Shown here piece by piece: positions 10,641-22,009 of a stretch of 64,000 nt of DNA. Made by a program: the position numbers and the translations under genes. The notes below the pieces were generated by a model. The model was not told the DNA's origin, did no database searches, and worked only from the letters and a program-made list of their open reading frames with translations. This DNA comes from Paraspadella gotoi (taxonomy: Eukaryota; Chaetognatha). The stretch covers positions 1,954,267 through 2,018,266 of the forward strand of contig CM119265.1 of the NCBI GenBank assembly GCA_051294375.1. The letters run 5' to 3'. The number at the start of each line of letters is the position of its first letter. The first letter of the stretch is position 1.

Positions 10641-13007
10641 ATGGCAGCGATTAATTTCGAATTTTTGCGAGACGACGACGACGATAAAAAGGACGACGAC
10701 ATAGACAAAAACCAAGGTGAGTCACTAATATAACAAAAGAGTTGTCTTTATTTATTTATTATTATTATATTAACTTTATTTCTACCCCCCCCCCCTCCGA
10801 ATTCAGTCGACGCGGACACGGAGAGTTCCGAATGCGGAGAACCGGAAATTGACGTCGCCGACGAGACCCTCCTGACGCCGATGCAGCGGCTGGAGAGGTT
10901 AGCCCGCTGCTTCTGCTTCCGCTGCTGCTGCTTCTGCTGCTATTTTGGTTTACCTTAAACATTAAGCAACTCCTCCACCTCCCCCCCTCCCCCCTCCAGA
11001 TACCTGAACAGCGAGAACGCTTTCGAACGCCAGATGGTCGCACGGACTCTCTTGGACGGACTGAGGGAGAGTCTCCACGATCCGGATCAAACGGCGGGAA
11101 TGCTCGATCACATGAGCAAACTCTCCCACGATTCCGAGCCCATGGTGCGGGCGGAACTCATGGAGCAGATCCCTCACATCGCGATGCTTTGTCACGTCAA
11201 CGCTCCCGCCGTTCCAAGGTCAATGGAGAGAGAGAGAGACAGACAGACAGACACGAGTCTCTTCTGTCCCTTAAATTAGACGAGAATCTCGCTTAAAAAA
11301 AAATTCAAAACATTTTTCTAATAGAGAATTCCGTTCAAATCTGACTACCCAAATTGCAAACGCGTTTGCCAGAAATTCGGTTAAAAAACACTTGTAAAAA
11401 CGCTCGATTCCGAGAGCGTTGCATCTGAAGAGCTTGTCCTATTCGTTTTATGTGCATTTGATAAAGGATTTAATATCAAACAAGCCAGGGGAAATGCACT
11501 ACTCATCTCCGGAGAATTTTCAAACCTCATTTTTACTATAGAAATGAAAGGGAAAGTTTACAAACTTAAAATATGCAAACGGGATTGGCTATATGTTCCT
11601 GTTACATGAGCGACTTCGAATTTTCGCGATTCTGATAGCTTTGTGTCTGAAGAGCTTGTCCTATTTTTCTTTTTCATTTTATAATGATTTTGACATAAAA
11701 TGATCAGGTTTAAATGAAATAGTCCGCGTTTGAATCGCAAAATTTTATTTAAAAAGAAATTAAAAGGAAAGGTTGAGAAAAAAACTGATTTTCTTTAATA
11801 TCTTTTGAAGGAATAAAGATAAAGGGATGGTAATAGTACCAAATGGAAGCCATTAATCATAGGCACATACAAGATACAATTTTAGAATTACTTATGCTGA
11901 AACCTCCTTTACAGGTGAGTGTCAAACTAAGTCAAAATTATAATGAATTTTAAAAACTATGACACCCCATAAGAATAAATGAAGATTTAATTCTTTTTAA
12001 TGATTCTTAAAGAAAAAGGCTAAATTGTACTCTAGTAAAACTTTAAAGTTTTTTGGATAAAGAAAATGTGAATTTTTTGTCACTTAAATATTTGCTTGTC
12101 TGATTTTACAAGCATGCTTACAAAATTCTACAAAATATTATTCACCCCATCACGGCCTAAGTATTTATCTTTCTTTTCCACAGCAAAAAGTAAACATTAT
12201 TTTCTGAGAACAGGATGTTACTGAAATGAGCCGGAAGACATTCAACTCTTCACTTTACTGTCATTTTTCAATAATAAAATAGGCGAATTTTTTAATTATT
12301 TAACTCTCACAGGCTTCAAAAGACATTATACGTTCATAATATCCCAATGTTAATGTAATTTATTATATTTTTTACCCTTCGCTCGTTTAAGAAAAAAAAA
12401 TTAACTAGCGGAATTATAAGTTTGTAAGAGGAAGTCAGAATCGGCGAAAATCTTAAAAGGGGAGAATGTTGAAAAAAAGGGTTGGAATTTTGATTGGTTT
12501 CCTAAGATTTCTCCACAATGTGAGGTCCGATTAAAGCGAAACTTGAGATTTACAATATTCCCGTCATTCCACATCTATCGATATAAAAATATAAGAAAAA
12601 AGTCACTGGCTTCTTTTTCTATAACGGCTTCCTACTTAAATCTTAAGCGAATCCAATTCCTCTTTCTCCGCTCAACCCAGGGTCATGCCCGAGCGCATTC
12701 TCCCCATTTTGGTTCATTATCTTCGCGACAACAACAACCAAGTGAGGAAAACTAGTCAAGCGGCTCTGCTCGTCCTTTTGGAGCAAGGTAAGTCTTTCCG
12801 TCTCTCTCTCTCTCTCACTCCCTTATTAGATTCTTTTATAATGCCAGGCCTGCTGGACTCGGCGGACGTGAACCGCCAAGTGTGCCCCGTTCTGGAGGAG
12901 TTGACGGCCTTCGAGTCTGTCGACGATTTTCGGACGGAGGCCGTCGCTTTGATGACGAGGTGAAGAAATGAATGAAGGAGGAATAAAAGAAATGATTAAA
13001 AGGATCT

Positions 13008-13046
<39 letters not shown>

Positions 13047-16000
13047 GTCTCTTTCTCACAGAATGGCGTCGTTTTTGGGTCCGGAAATCACGGAAAATTT
13101 CTTCCTCCCTCGATTCACGAACCTCTGTTCGGATAATCTCTTCCACGTGCGAAAAGTCTGCGCCGCCAACATCGGTCAGTTTTTTTTTTTTTTAAGTCGA
13201 GCGAATCTCGTTGCGGATGAAGTGAATCGCCGTCGACAATATTTTAAAACACAACGCGAATCCCTCATTTCCTTCATCATGAATTTGGTACAACCAATAT
13301 AAAAATTATCCATTCGTTTAATAAATATTAAATAAGTTATCTTGCCCCTGACTTTGGACAGGCTTTTGTGGTTTAGGTTTTTTTTTCTTTTCCGCTTTCT
13401 CTTATAAACTTCTGTAAATCTGTATTCTATCATGTAGTTCTTCCCCACACAAGTGAGCATCTGCTCTGCAAACGCGACATCTCCCGAGAGAAAAACGAAG
13501 AGGAAAACTCCTCTTCCCCGCCTTCTCTTCCCCTCCCGTACGCTACCTCAGTACGCCGACACGAGACAGAATCACTTCTCTGTTCGCGCCTTTGCGCTCA
13601 CAGTCTCCCGGCTTTTTTACGAAAATATTTTTTGATTATTTTTTGTGAAATAATTTGCATATTTTTTCGTTTCTCTTTTTTTGGAGTTCAGAATACAGAT
13701 ATTCTTCACACGATGGCTTTTTTGAAGTTCTCTCTTCACGGCCGCCATCTTTTTCGTCTTCGTTGTGCGTGGCTTCGGAGGAAGAGCCTTGACTCGGCCC
13801 TTTCGCTTGCCCTCGACGCACCCTGCGGGCTGCGGAGGGAAGAGCCGCGACTCGGCCCTCTCGTTTGCCCTCGGCGCTTAGTACGGCTGCAGGGGGAAGA
13901 ACCTTGTTTCGGCCCCTTGTTTGTCCAGTGCTCTCCGTTTTTTGGACTGAGGCCGTGTTTTCAACTCGACTACCCTCATGTCTCTTCCGCCGCCTCCTTC
14001 GCCGCCGCCTCCACCGCCGCTCACCGCCTCCACCATCAGCCATTCCGGGCTTTTCTGGTCAGGCCGAAGTCATGCCCCTTCAGATGGAGGCAGTTCTGCT
14101 CCAAATTAGCAACGCTCTTTCTAGCGTTCGTCGCGAATTTAAGGAGTTTCGCCGCTCGTCTCGTTCCGAGTTGGAGAGTCTTCGGCGGTGAGTACTTCTT
14201 TCTTTCGTTTTTGTTTTTTCGCCTTTTTTTGGCGTACATTCGGCGTACAGAGGGGTTTTCCTCCTGTGCCCCACCTAACTCGACTTTGTTTGTTTGTTTT
14301 TTGTCGGGCCTTCGCCTGGTCTTGTTACAGGCTCACTTGTTGGTGGGGAAGAACTACATGATAGAATTTGTGGTTCCATATGGAACCGGGATTCTTCATG
14401 GTTCTTCCCACCAACAACCACCCACGTCCACCCCTGGCACCACCGGTGGTGGAGGCGGCTCAGGCTCGCTTGTCTTGTTTGGTGGGTTTTTTTGGGGTTC
14501 CTTTTTTTGAGACTGTCATTTTTCAATGATTTCTCTTTTTTTCCATGTACGTTTTCTTCATGGTTCTTGGATGCCTCTGTTCGCCATTTCGCCGTTCTTC
14601 GTCGATCTTCGTTTGTTCGCCAGCGACTTGGAGTCTTCGCGTTCTTTGGCGGCCTCTTCGGCGGCGGATCGGCCTTCACGCTCCGAGCGGGTGACTGCGT
14701 CACGCTTCCTCGTCGAGCCCGTCTGCGCAAGTCGACGACGACGCCTCCGTTTCCGGATCAGAGGAGGGTTCCTCCTCTGAGAGTCTGCTGCGGGTTTGAC
14801 AACTTCTTGTCTCGTCGTGCTTCTATACAGCCTTCGGAGTGGGTCCTGCAGCAGTGGAAGGATTTGCGCAGTTGGCCAGGACGACGTTCTTTTACCGTCG
14901 TGGACGTGCTTTCCGCCAATACGCGTTTTCGGCGCTGGTCGGATGTTTCTTCGCCGGCGGAGTTTCGTCCTCCTGCTCAAGAGAGTTGCCTTGCCGCTCA
15001 GTTCGACGCCGTTCGGAAGGACTCCAAGACGACGCGCGCTTTCAAGGCTTTTGAGCGCATCATGAGGGACGCCTGAGCGTCCGCTCATGCTGTCCTTTCT
15101 GTCGCTGACGCTCTCCGCCTCATGGTTGAGGCCCTACGCTCGGAGGGGCCCGGTGCAGTGGACGCAGGCCACCTTGACGATCTTGCCAGCCCCTTGGAGA
15201 CGCCTCGTCGGGTTTGGCGGCGATTTTTGGTTCTCTCCGCGTCTCGGCGCTTAGTTGTCGACGCTGCCCCTTCGGATCTCAAGACAGTTGTCCAGTTCTC
15301 CGCCCTCCACGTCGTTCTTTTTCGGAGACCGCTCCACAGACGTCACTCAAGCGTTCCATTCTTCGCTCTCCGCTCCGGGCGCCACACAATTGCGCCTGTT
15401 CTGCTAGCCGCAAGCGTGGGCGTGGCAGTCCGTGTAGTCCCGCTCGCCGTCCCTACCGGCCTCGCAAGTCTTCGCCGCCTCCCAAGCGTAGGGCGGGGCT
15501 CCAGGGACGTCTAAGGACGCCGACTGATCGCCCGACAGCTCTTTCGGCCGTTGCCTCGTCCGGCCTCAGGTTCTCCAGGCCCGGATTCGTCCATGGACTG
15601 GTTTTTTTGCGGTTTCTCATCCCCCCCTTCTACGACGTCCGGTCAAGTGGGCGTGGCACGTCACCGGAAGTCTTCGCGGGATTCCCCCTCTTGGTTTGCT
15701 TGGTTACGAGTGATTCTGTCTCGTGTCGGCGTACTGAGGTAGCGTACGGGAGGGGAAGAGAAGGCGGGGAAGAGGATTTTCCTCTCGTTTTTCTCTCGGG
15801 AGATGTCGCGTTTGCAGAGCAGATGCTCACTTGTTGGTGGGGAAGAACCATGAAGAATCCGGTTCCATATGGAACCACAAATTCCGTTTTTTCTTATCGA
15901 TATTCCCCCCATCCCTCTTTCCCATATTCCTTTTTTCCGCCTCATTCCTATTTCCCCATTCCCTTTTCCCCACTTTTACTATTCCCCCCCCCTCCGCCCC

Positions 16001-19000
16001 CTTTCTCCGTTCTTTTCTCTCCTCTCTTTTTTACCCCACCCCCCATCTTCCCAGGCGACATGTGCAGCGTGGTGGGACGCGGTGCCACCGAAGAGTATCT
16101 TCTCCCCAAATTCTTCTACCTCTGCGAAGACGGAGTGTGGGGCGTGAGGAAGGCCTGCGCTGAGTGCTACATGAGCGTCTCCACGGCGTGTTCTCAGGGA
16201 AGGCGTCAAACGCAACTGGCGCCCATGTTCGTCAACCTGCTCTGCGATCAATCCAGGCAAGAGGCGCGAGGGCATTCCGGGAAAAGGATGTGAATGCGTC
16301 GCTTAAGTCTCATTTCTTTTTCTTTTTTCTTTTTCTTTTCCTTTTTCTTTTCCTTTTCCTTTTTCTCATATCTTTTTCTTCTGGAAACGTTTACTCAAGC
16401 TTCTCCATTGTCTGTCATCTGGCAGACTCTTCCTCTCTCATCTCTCACAGGGTTTTGTCTCACCGTATTTTTTCTACTCCTTTTTCAATAATCTTACATG
16501 AGCCAGTTTAAAATATACAATGTCGCCTTGTCACTAGCCACTAACTTTAAGTGTTATAGGGGAGCGTTTTACTTCAGTGTTGTATGGTTACTTTGTTGTC
16601 CTGGAGGTTGACTCTGATGTTTAGTTGTTTTACTCTTGATGGCGCGGTGATGTTGTCCTCTGATGTTGATGTCTTATTATTTATTGTTTTCCTCATTTCC
16701 TCCCCAGGTGGGTCCGCATGGCGGCCTTCCAACAACTCGGTCCCTTCATCTCCACCTTCGCCGAATCCGAGGAGCGAATAACGGAGAACGAGGACAGCAG
16801 CATCATGAGTCAAGCGGACGAAATGCTCGGCGGCGCAGCAGCCAAGCCCGCCGCAAACTCCACCTCCGACGCGACGACGCCGCTCGTTGCCAACGCCACG
16901 CAACTGGCGAATTCATCCGCTCCATCCTCAGCGGCGACATCGAGTCACCCCGCCGCTCCGCCAGTCCCCGCCTCCGCCGCGCCGCCGCCGCCCGCGCCGC
17001 CGACTTCCTCGTCGGTCACCATCGAGATTGAACCCGCCGACGCCGCCGAATCCACGCCGACCAACTTTTCCTCGGTTGCCATGGAGATCGACGCGGCGTC
17101 GACGCCCGACCCCGCCCACTCAGACTCGGACGTCTCCTCGGAGGAGCGAAGAGCGGCTTGGTTCCTTTGTATCCGAGAATCGTCCGGCGAACCGGCGCCG
17201 ACGCATCCGTGCGGCGTCGTCACGGCGTCCATCGCACAAACCTCCCTCGAATCAATCAATCCCGCCGAGCCGGAGACGTTGACGACGACAACCACCACAA
17301 CAACGACGACGACGACGACGACTCCGTCCATGGAAGATGACTTCAACAACTTCAACTACTGGTACATCCCTCCGCCAGCGATCGAGGATCTTGCGGCGGC
17401 GGCGACGACGATCCTTTCCCCTTCGATTCCTCGACCGACGGGATTCTTGGATGGAATCATCGGCGCCGAAAATGGAACGATAGAGGGCGTGGAGAGGCTC
17501 ACCATTGAAGAGGCCAAGGAAGAGGAGGAGGCGAGAGTTTGGGACGAGCGGGAGGAAGAGATTCCCGAAAATCTTAAGGCGAGTTAAGGGAGAGGGAAAT
17601 AATAAAAATAATAATAATAATAGAAATAATAATAAAAATAATAAAAAATAAAATGGTAAAAGCGTTTAGAAATTAACCGTTTGTTAAGGAATGAGGTTAT
17701 CTTGTCTCATGGAAGGTTCCATCCGTTTTATTTTAAACCGTTTAGTTTTAATTTTAACCGATTATAAGCTGAATGAATAAACGAGAACTGGGCTGAACTG
17801 CAAGCTTTCAATTTCGTAGCCTCGTCCTTGGTTTCCTTATTTGAGATTGTCAGTTTAATAATAATTAAGCAAATAGTAAATAATATATTTGACTAGTATT
17901 TGGTGTGTTTTCCAGGATCCTCCCTTAGCTATGTCTTCGCCGGACAAGGCCGACGAGTCGACGACGACGAGCGACGCGAAAGAGATGATCGTCCACGATC
18001 CCGCCGCTCACTTATTCGCCGGTAAATCTTTTGAGATCCACGGCGATTAAAATGTCAACGTTCGAGACAAAGACCCATCGTGTCTCTCTCTCTCTCCCCC
18101 CCCCCCCTTGGCCACTTCCAGACGACGACGACGACGACGGGGAACCCCCTCTCCTCCTCGTCTCACCTCAGGACGACGGCCTGACCTCTCGACGGGGCGG
18201 GGCGCTCGGCTCTTACCTCGACCCTCTCACCGAAGAGGGCGAGGAGAGGGGACGGGAGGCGGAGGCGTTGGTGTTTCAGCCGCGGCAGGTGAATAGAAAG
18301 ACGAAGGAAATGATGTAACAAAGATGAAGATAAAATGAATCCAAGACGAAGGAAATGATGTAACAAAGATGAAGATAAAATGAATCGAAGACGAAGGAAA
18401 TGATGTAACAAAGATGAAGAAAAAATGAATCAAAGAGGATGTATTCGGCGATAAACTTTTTCGACTCGTTTCCACAGAACGTCGTCCCGTCAGACTTGTT
18501 GGATTATTTCCTCTCGATGGCGGATCCCGCCAAAGTTCAGGTTGGTTTGCGAGTTTTCGATTTGATTTGCGTTTTTGAGTCTCATGATTCGTTAACATAT
18601 ATCGCAGCATTCTCTATTGGGGTCGGGTTGAGTAATCTTTTTTGTCGGTCGCCAGTAGTTGATATTATCTGAGAAGTAATTTAATTAAGTGGGAATTTAG
18701 GTGAGAAAATGACCATTTTGTGATGGAGACAATATCGTGGACAATCTGTAAATTCGTAAAATTTCTAATTTCGTTGTTATATCAATTCTACGCAAGCAGA
18801 AAGTTGTAATTCGATTTTCTTCGGGTTTTGTAGGTTTTGTTCAATTGCGAAAGCAATTTGTACAGACATGGAAAATATGATATTCAAGGCGGAAATTTAA
18901 GAATTCAAACTGGCGAAGATGGTTCTCGTAAAATTCTCAATCCTTTTCCCGTCAGACCGTGGACACTGAGTTGACGCGCCACTGCGCCTTCTCCATCCCA

Positions 19001-20695
19001 GCCGTCGCCCTCACTCTCGGTCGCAAGAACTGGGGTTGCCTGAAGGAGATCTACGAGACGCTGGCCTCCGACATGCAATGGAAGGTCCGCTACACGCTCG
19101 CCTGCTCCTTCCACGAGATGTCCAAGATCATGGGGCAGGACATCACGACGAGGGATCTCCTCCCGGTCTTCGACGGATTCCTCAAAGATCTCGACGAAGT
19201 CCGCATCGGGATCCTCAAACATCTCGCCGACTTTTTCGAGCTGCTGCTGCCCAAGGACAAGAAGACGGTAAAGGCGAAGGACGATGGGAGGAGGAAACCG
19301 AGCTTTTCTCAGAAATTTTCATTTTTTTTTCATTTTTGGACAGTATTTGCGACGAATTCGCGATTTCATGAACTGCGACAATCAACGGAATTGGCGATTT
19401 CGTTTGGAACTGGCGAACCAGGTGAGACGTTCTGCGGTCTAAACTGTCATCGGCAGCGCCGCCGCCTTCGCCGCTTCCGCCGCCGCAGGAATTAAACCCC
19501 GCCTTTTCTCCTTTATCCACCTTTCGCTTTCAGCTGTCGCCGCTGGCTTCTTTGTTCGAACCGCGAGACGTCGCCGACCACATCCTTCCCATCGCCTTCG
19601 AGCTTTCCTTCGACCGCGTCGCCAAGGTCAGCATTTTTCGATCTCAACTACGTTATAATTATTATATTATTATTATTATATTATAATTTCTAAGTTTAAT
19701 GATTTTCCGTTGCTAATTTTTCTTTTGTTCCTTTCTTCTCTTTATCTCCATTCCTGGCTTGTTTTCTTCTCCTTGCCGTTTTACTCCTCCTTCCCTCCTC
19801 ATTTTCTTCCCATTCTCCATCCCTTCCTTCCTTCCCCTTTCCTTCCCTTCCTTTCTTCCCCCCCCAACCCAGGTTCGCTTCTCCTCCTTCCGCGCGATGT
19901 GCGCATGCGCCAAATCTTTCGAGTTCGGTGTCCCCGCTCCCAACTCCGCCCATTCAACCACGGAATCGCACGACGCCACTCCCTCTCCCACGAGGTACAC
20001 TTCTTACTAATATTTATATTTATTTTTAGTTCTTTTAACTTCTTCTCTCTTTCAGTTTTGCGCCGATTCCCGGGGACGAGTCACTCGTCAAGTCATTTCT
20101 CTCTTCTCTCATCACGAGATTTTCCACTTCGTCCAAGTGGCTCGATCGACAGGTTCGCCGCATTTTATATTTGTCATTTGACTTTTGATCTAACCATTGT
20201 CTTTATCTCACTCTTTCCTATTTTCTCCCTTACTTTTCTTATTTCCTCCTTTTCCCGCCCTTTTCAGGCCTTCACCGTGGTTTCCGGCATGCTCCTGGCG
20301 CAAGAGGCGGTGACTCAGCAACACTTTGACGAATACCTCCTTCTGCCTCTTTGCCAATTGCAAATGGACACGGTGGCCAACGTGCGACTCACCTTGGCTC
20401 GAACTCTGGCCACTCACGTCATCACCAAACCTCACTTCAGCAGCGAAGCCTCGCGACTACGCTGCATCTACGGCGTCGAGTTGCAGCAGGTAAGTTCCAT
20501 CCATCCATTCAATCCTTCCTTCATTCATCCTACCATCCCTCCATCCATGCCCCGATCCAGGCGCTGGACACTCTCCGTCAAGACTCGGACATCGACGTCC
20601 GTTTCTGCGCTGAAGGGGGCTTCAAGAGCGACGGGGAGATGCGGGCGGGAAGCGACGACGAGGGCGAACAGTTCCTCAGCCCAGAGTACCACTGA
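10641..20695 (+). CDS. PPP4R1: Protein phosphatase 4 regulatory subunit 1 (HEAT-repeat scaffold)
   Basis: Regulatory subunit that binds the PP4 catalytic subunit through HEAT repeats. There are 18 exons: 10641-10716, 10807-10897, 11000-11218, 12681-12787, 12848-12959, 13062-13174, 16055-16256, 16708-17578, 17916-18021, 18122-18288, 18478-18540, 18956-19267, 19344-19421, 19534-19626, 19873-19994, 20056-20152, 20268-20489, 20561-20695. Phases agree throughout. Family stretches include LTPMQRLERYLNSENAFERQ, PMVRAELMEQIPHIA, NNQVRKTSQAALLVLLEQ, FHVRKVCAANIGDMCSVVG, VRKACAECYMSV, WVRMAAFQQLGPFISTF, ALTLGRKNWGCLKEIYETLA and FLKDLDEVRIGILKHL. The middle exon 16708-17578 encodes a long Ala/Pro/Ser/Thr-rich linker with a poly-Thr run, unlike the vertebrate linker. 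Donors after 16256 and 17578 are GC rather than GT. Intron 6 carries a DIRS-like insertion. Confidence 0.96.
11219..12680 (+). other. Large AT-rich intron 3 of PPP4R1
   Basis: This 1.46-kb intron has no coding exon that I can support. It contains a short GA/CAGA microsatellite right after the donor (about 11226-11252) and two related segments with CTGAAGAGCTTGTCCTATT at about 11424 and 11648, spaced by about 220 nt, which suggests an old internal duplication. Confidence 0.6.
13009..13047 (+). repeat. (CT)n microsatellite forming a polypyrimidine tract
   Basis: About 15 CT units followed by GTCTCTGTCTC end just before the CACAG acceptor at 13061 of PPP4R1. Confidence 0.9.
13280..13378 (+). 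repeat. Dispersed element copy in PPP4R1 intron 6
   Basis: GGTACAACCAATATAAAAAT through CTTGCCCCTGACTTTGGACA and GTGGTTTAGG match the copy at 29428 closely. It lies just left of the DIRS-like insertion. Confidence 0.85.
13443..13576 (+). repeat. Left inverted terminal repeat of DIRS-like element
   Basis: Pairs with 15709-15845 on the opposite strand. Differences are small (CACACAAGTG against CACCAACAAGTG, and one or two base changes). Confidence 0.85.
14331..14418 (-). repeat. Internal complementary region (circle-junction copy)
   Basis: On the minus strand it reads right end then left end of the element without interruption: GAAGAACCATGAAGAATC, then GGTTCCATATGGAACCACAA, then ATTCTATCATGTAGTTCTTC. 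In DIRS-1 such a region templates completion of the ends. It also contains the perfect palindrome GGTTCCATATGGAACC. Confidence 0.8.
14506..15514 (+). pseudogene. Gag-like remnant of the DIRS-like element
   Basis: Several overlapping open stretches lie on the plus strand: one ends at the TGA at 15074-15076 after KAFERIMRDA, and another continues from 15214 with an Arg/Pro/Ser-rich tail (RKRGRGSPCSPARRPYRPRK) typical of DIRS Gag C termini. No single frame spans the region, so it is a decayed or frameshifted gag. Assignment rests on composition and position only. Confidence 0.4.
15709..15845 (-). repeat. Right inverted terminal repeat of DIRS-like element
   Basis: Inverted partner of 13443-13576. 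It is followed by the right tail that ends at ATT, 15881-15883. Confidence 0.85.
18301..18435 (+). repeat. 45-nt tandem repeat, 3 copies
   Basis: ACGAAGGAAATGATGTAACA begins units at 18301, 18346 and 18391 in PPP4R1 intron 10. The repeat starts 13 nt after the donor. Confidence 0.9.
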
Positions 20696-22009
20696 ACGGG
20701 ATGGTACAGTTCCCTCGTCCCACAGTTCTCCTTTCCGAGCAGACGCCCACAGTTTCTCACCTCGAAAGATTTTTTCGCTGCGGAGCTGCGGCGCTGGGGC
20801 GCGACAAACTCTGGCGGCGAGAAAGAGAAACTCATTCCCGCGTTTGTGGCGAAACAAACTGGAAAACCAATTTCCTTGTTTTTTTCTTCGACGAAACGAA
20901 ACTTTGCGCAATTAATCCGTATGAAACAAGTATTATATATATATATATACGTATTTTTGTTTTTTAATTTTAGCAAATTAAATAAGATAAGGATAAAAAA
21001 ATTGTTTAGTAAATATTAAAAAAAAAGCTAAAATGACAATTGATTAAGAAAAACATTTTTTGAAATAATATTTAATATTTATTTCGATTTATGTCAAAAT
21101 TTGCGTTTAATTTTTATATAATATTATTTGTGTGCAAGTGCTGTTAAAATTTGTGTTCAACTTTTAGGTCCAATTAAAATCTTTGGGTTCACGCGTTTCC
21201 ATTTATTTTTCATTTCTTAAATTTTCTTTCCCGCTAACCTCTCCCTAATTATTTACATTCCTCCGAGAGAGCGAGTCATCCAGTCATTTTGTGTTGTTGT
21301 TGTTTTTGTTCTTTTGTCGAGTTTTCCGAGGGCGGGATACATTTTCCATCATCGCTTTTCCTTGACGAATGAGGAATTGATGATCGCTTTGCAATCGTAT
21401 CCCCCGCGTTTCTTATCATCGTCTTGGAGTCGCGTCTTCCATCTTCGCCTCTTCGTTAAGTCATGCGGCGATCGTCTTTGCTTCCTTTAATCATGCGGCG
21501 ATCGTCTCCGCTCTTTAGTTATTTGGTAATCGTCTTTGTTCTCATATGCGGCGTTCAGTCTAGTCACCATCATTTTTGCTTTTGTCTTCTTTACTCGTAT
21601 AGCAACATCTATATTTATACGATTGCCGAATGACTAAAGGAAAAAGGATTGTTGTATGGCTGAAACTAAAAACAATCCCTGTCCGGTAATCTCCTAACTG
21701 ACGCGGTGTTTATTATTACTTTTAGTCATAATGCACTTGTTTTTGTTATCATTGGTTATGCAACAGCTACGTATTGTCATGTAGCGATCGTCTTCGCCAC
21801 CCGCGATCTTCGTCTCCCTCGTGTCATGCGGCGATCGTCTCGACCACCTTCAGTCAGGTGGCGCTGATTTTCGTCCCTGTACTTAGCTAGCGACTACAAA
21901 AATCGTCCCAATCTCAACAAACTGATTCGTTTTTTCTTTATTTTTTCTTTATCTCTGCAGATGCAAATTGAACAAAAGAATAAAGGTTCTTTCTGACTAA
22001 TACTAAACA
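20696..22009. other. Intergenic region PPP4R1-ABCA5-like
   Basis: The first 700 nt are AT-rich. From about 21290 to 21870 a degenerate motif, (T)CATGCGGCGATCGTCT, recurs at about 21464, 21494, 21779 (as CATGTAGCGATCGTCT) and 21825, with shorter GATCGTC matches between. No exon is visible. The last 100 nt should be the ABCA5-like promoter and 5' UTR; CTGCAG at 21956 could be a 5' UTR acceptor. Confidence 0.5.

Larger units (their letters stand above)
13424..15883 (+). mobile_element. Non-autonomous DIRS-like retroelement with inverted terminal repeats
   Basis: The left terminus (about 13443-13576) and right terminus (about 15709-15845) are near-perfect inverted repeats of about 135 nt, both containing GCATCTGCTCTGCAAACGCG or its complement. 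Outside the inverted repeats each end has its own short tail. An internal segment at 14331-14418 is the reverse complement of the right tail joined to the left tail, meeting at a shared ATT. Inverted ends plus an internal complementary region that reproduces the circle junction are the hallmark of DIRS-1-type elements, which integrate with a tyrosine recombinase. The interior has only gag-like, Arg/Ser-rich frames broken by stops; no RT, RNase H or recombinase is seen, so it must depend on another element. Confidence 0.8.

Noticed and set aside
13632-14510. 292-codon plus-strand frame in the DIRS-like element
   Set aside because: Runs through the internal complementary region and has a Phe/Arg/Leu composition with no gag resemblance; probably a chance frame.
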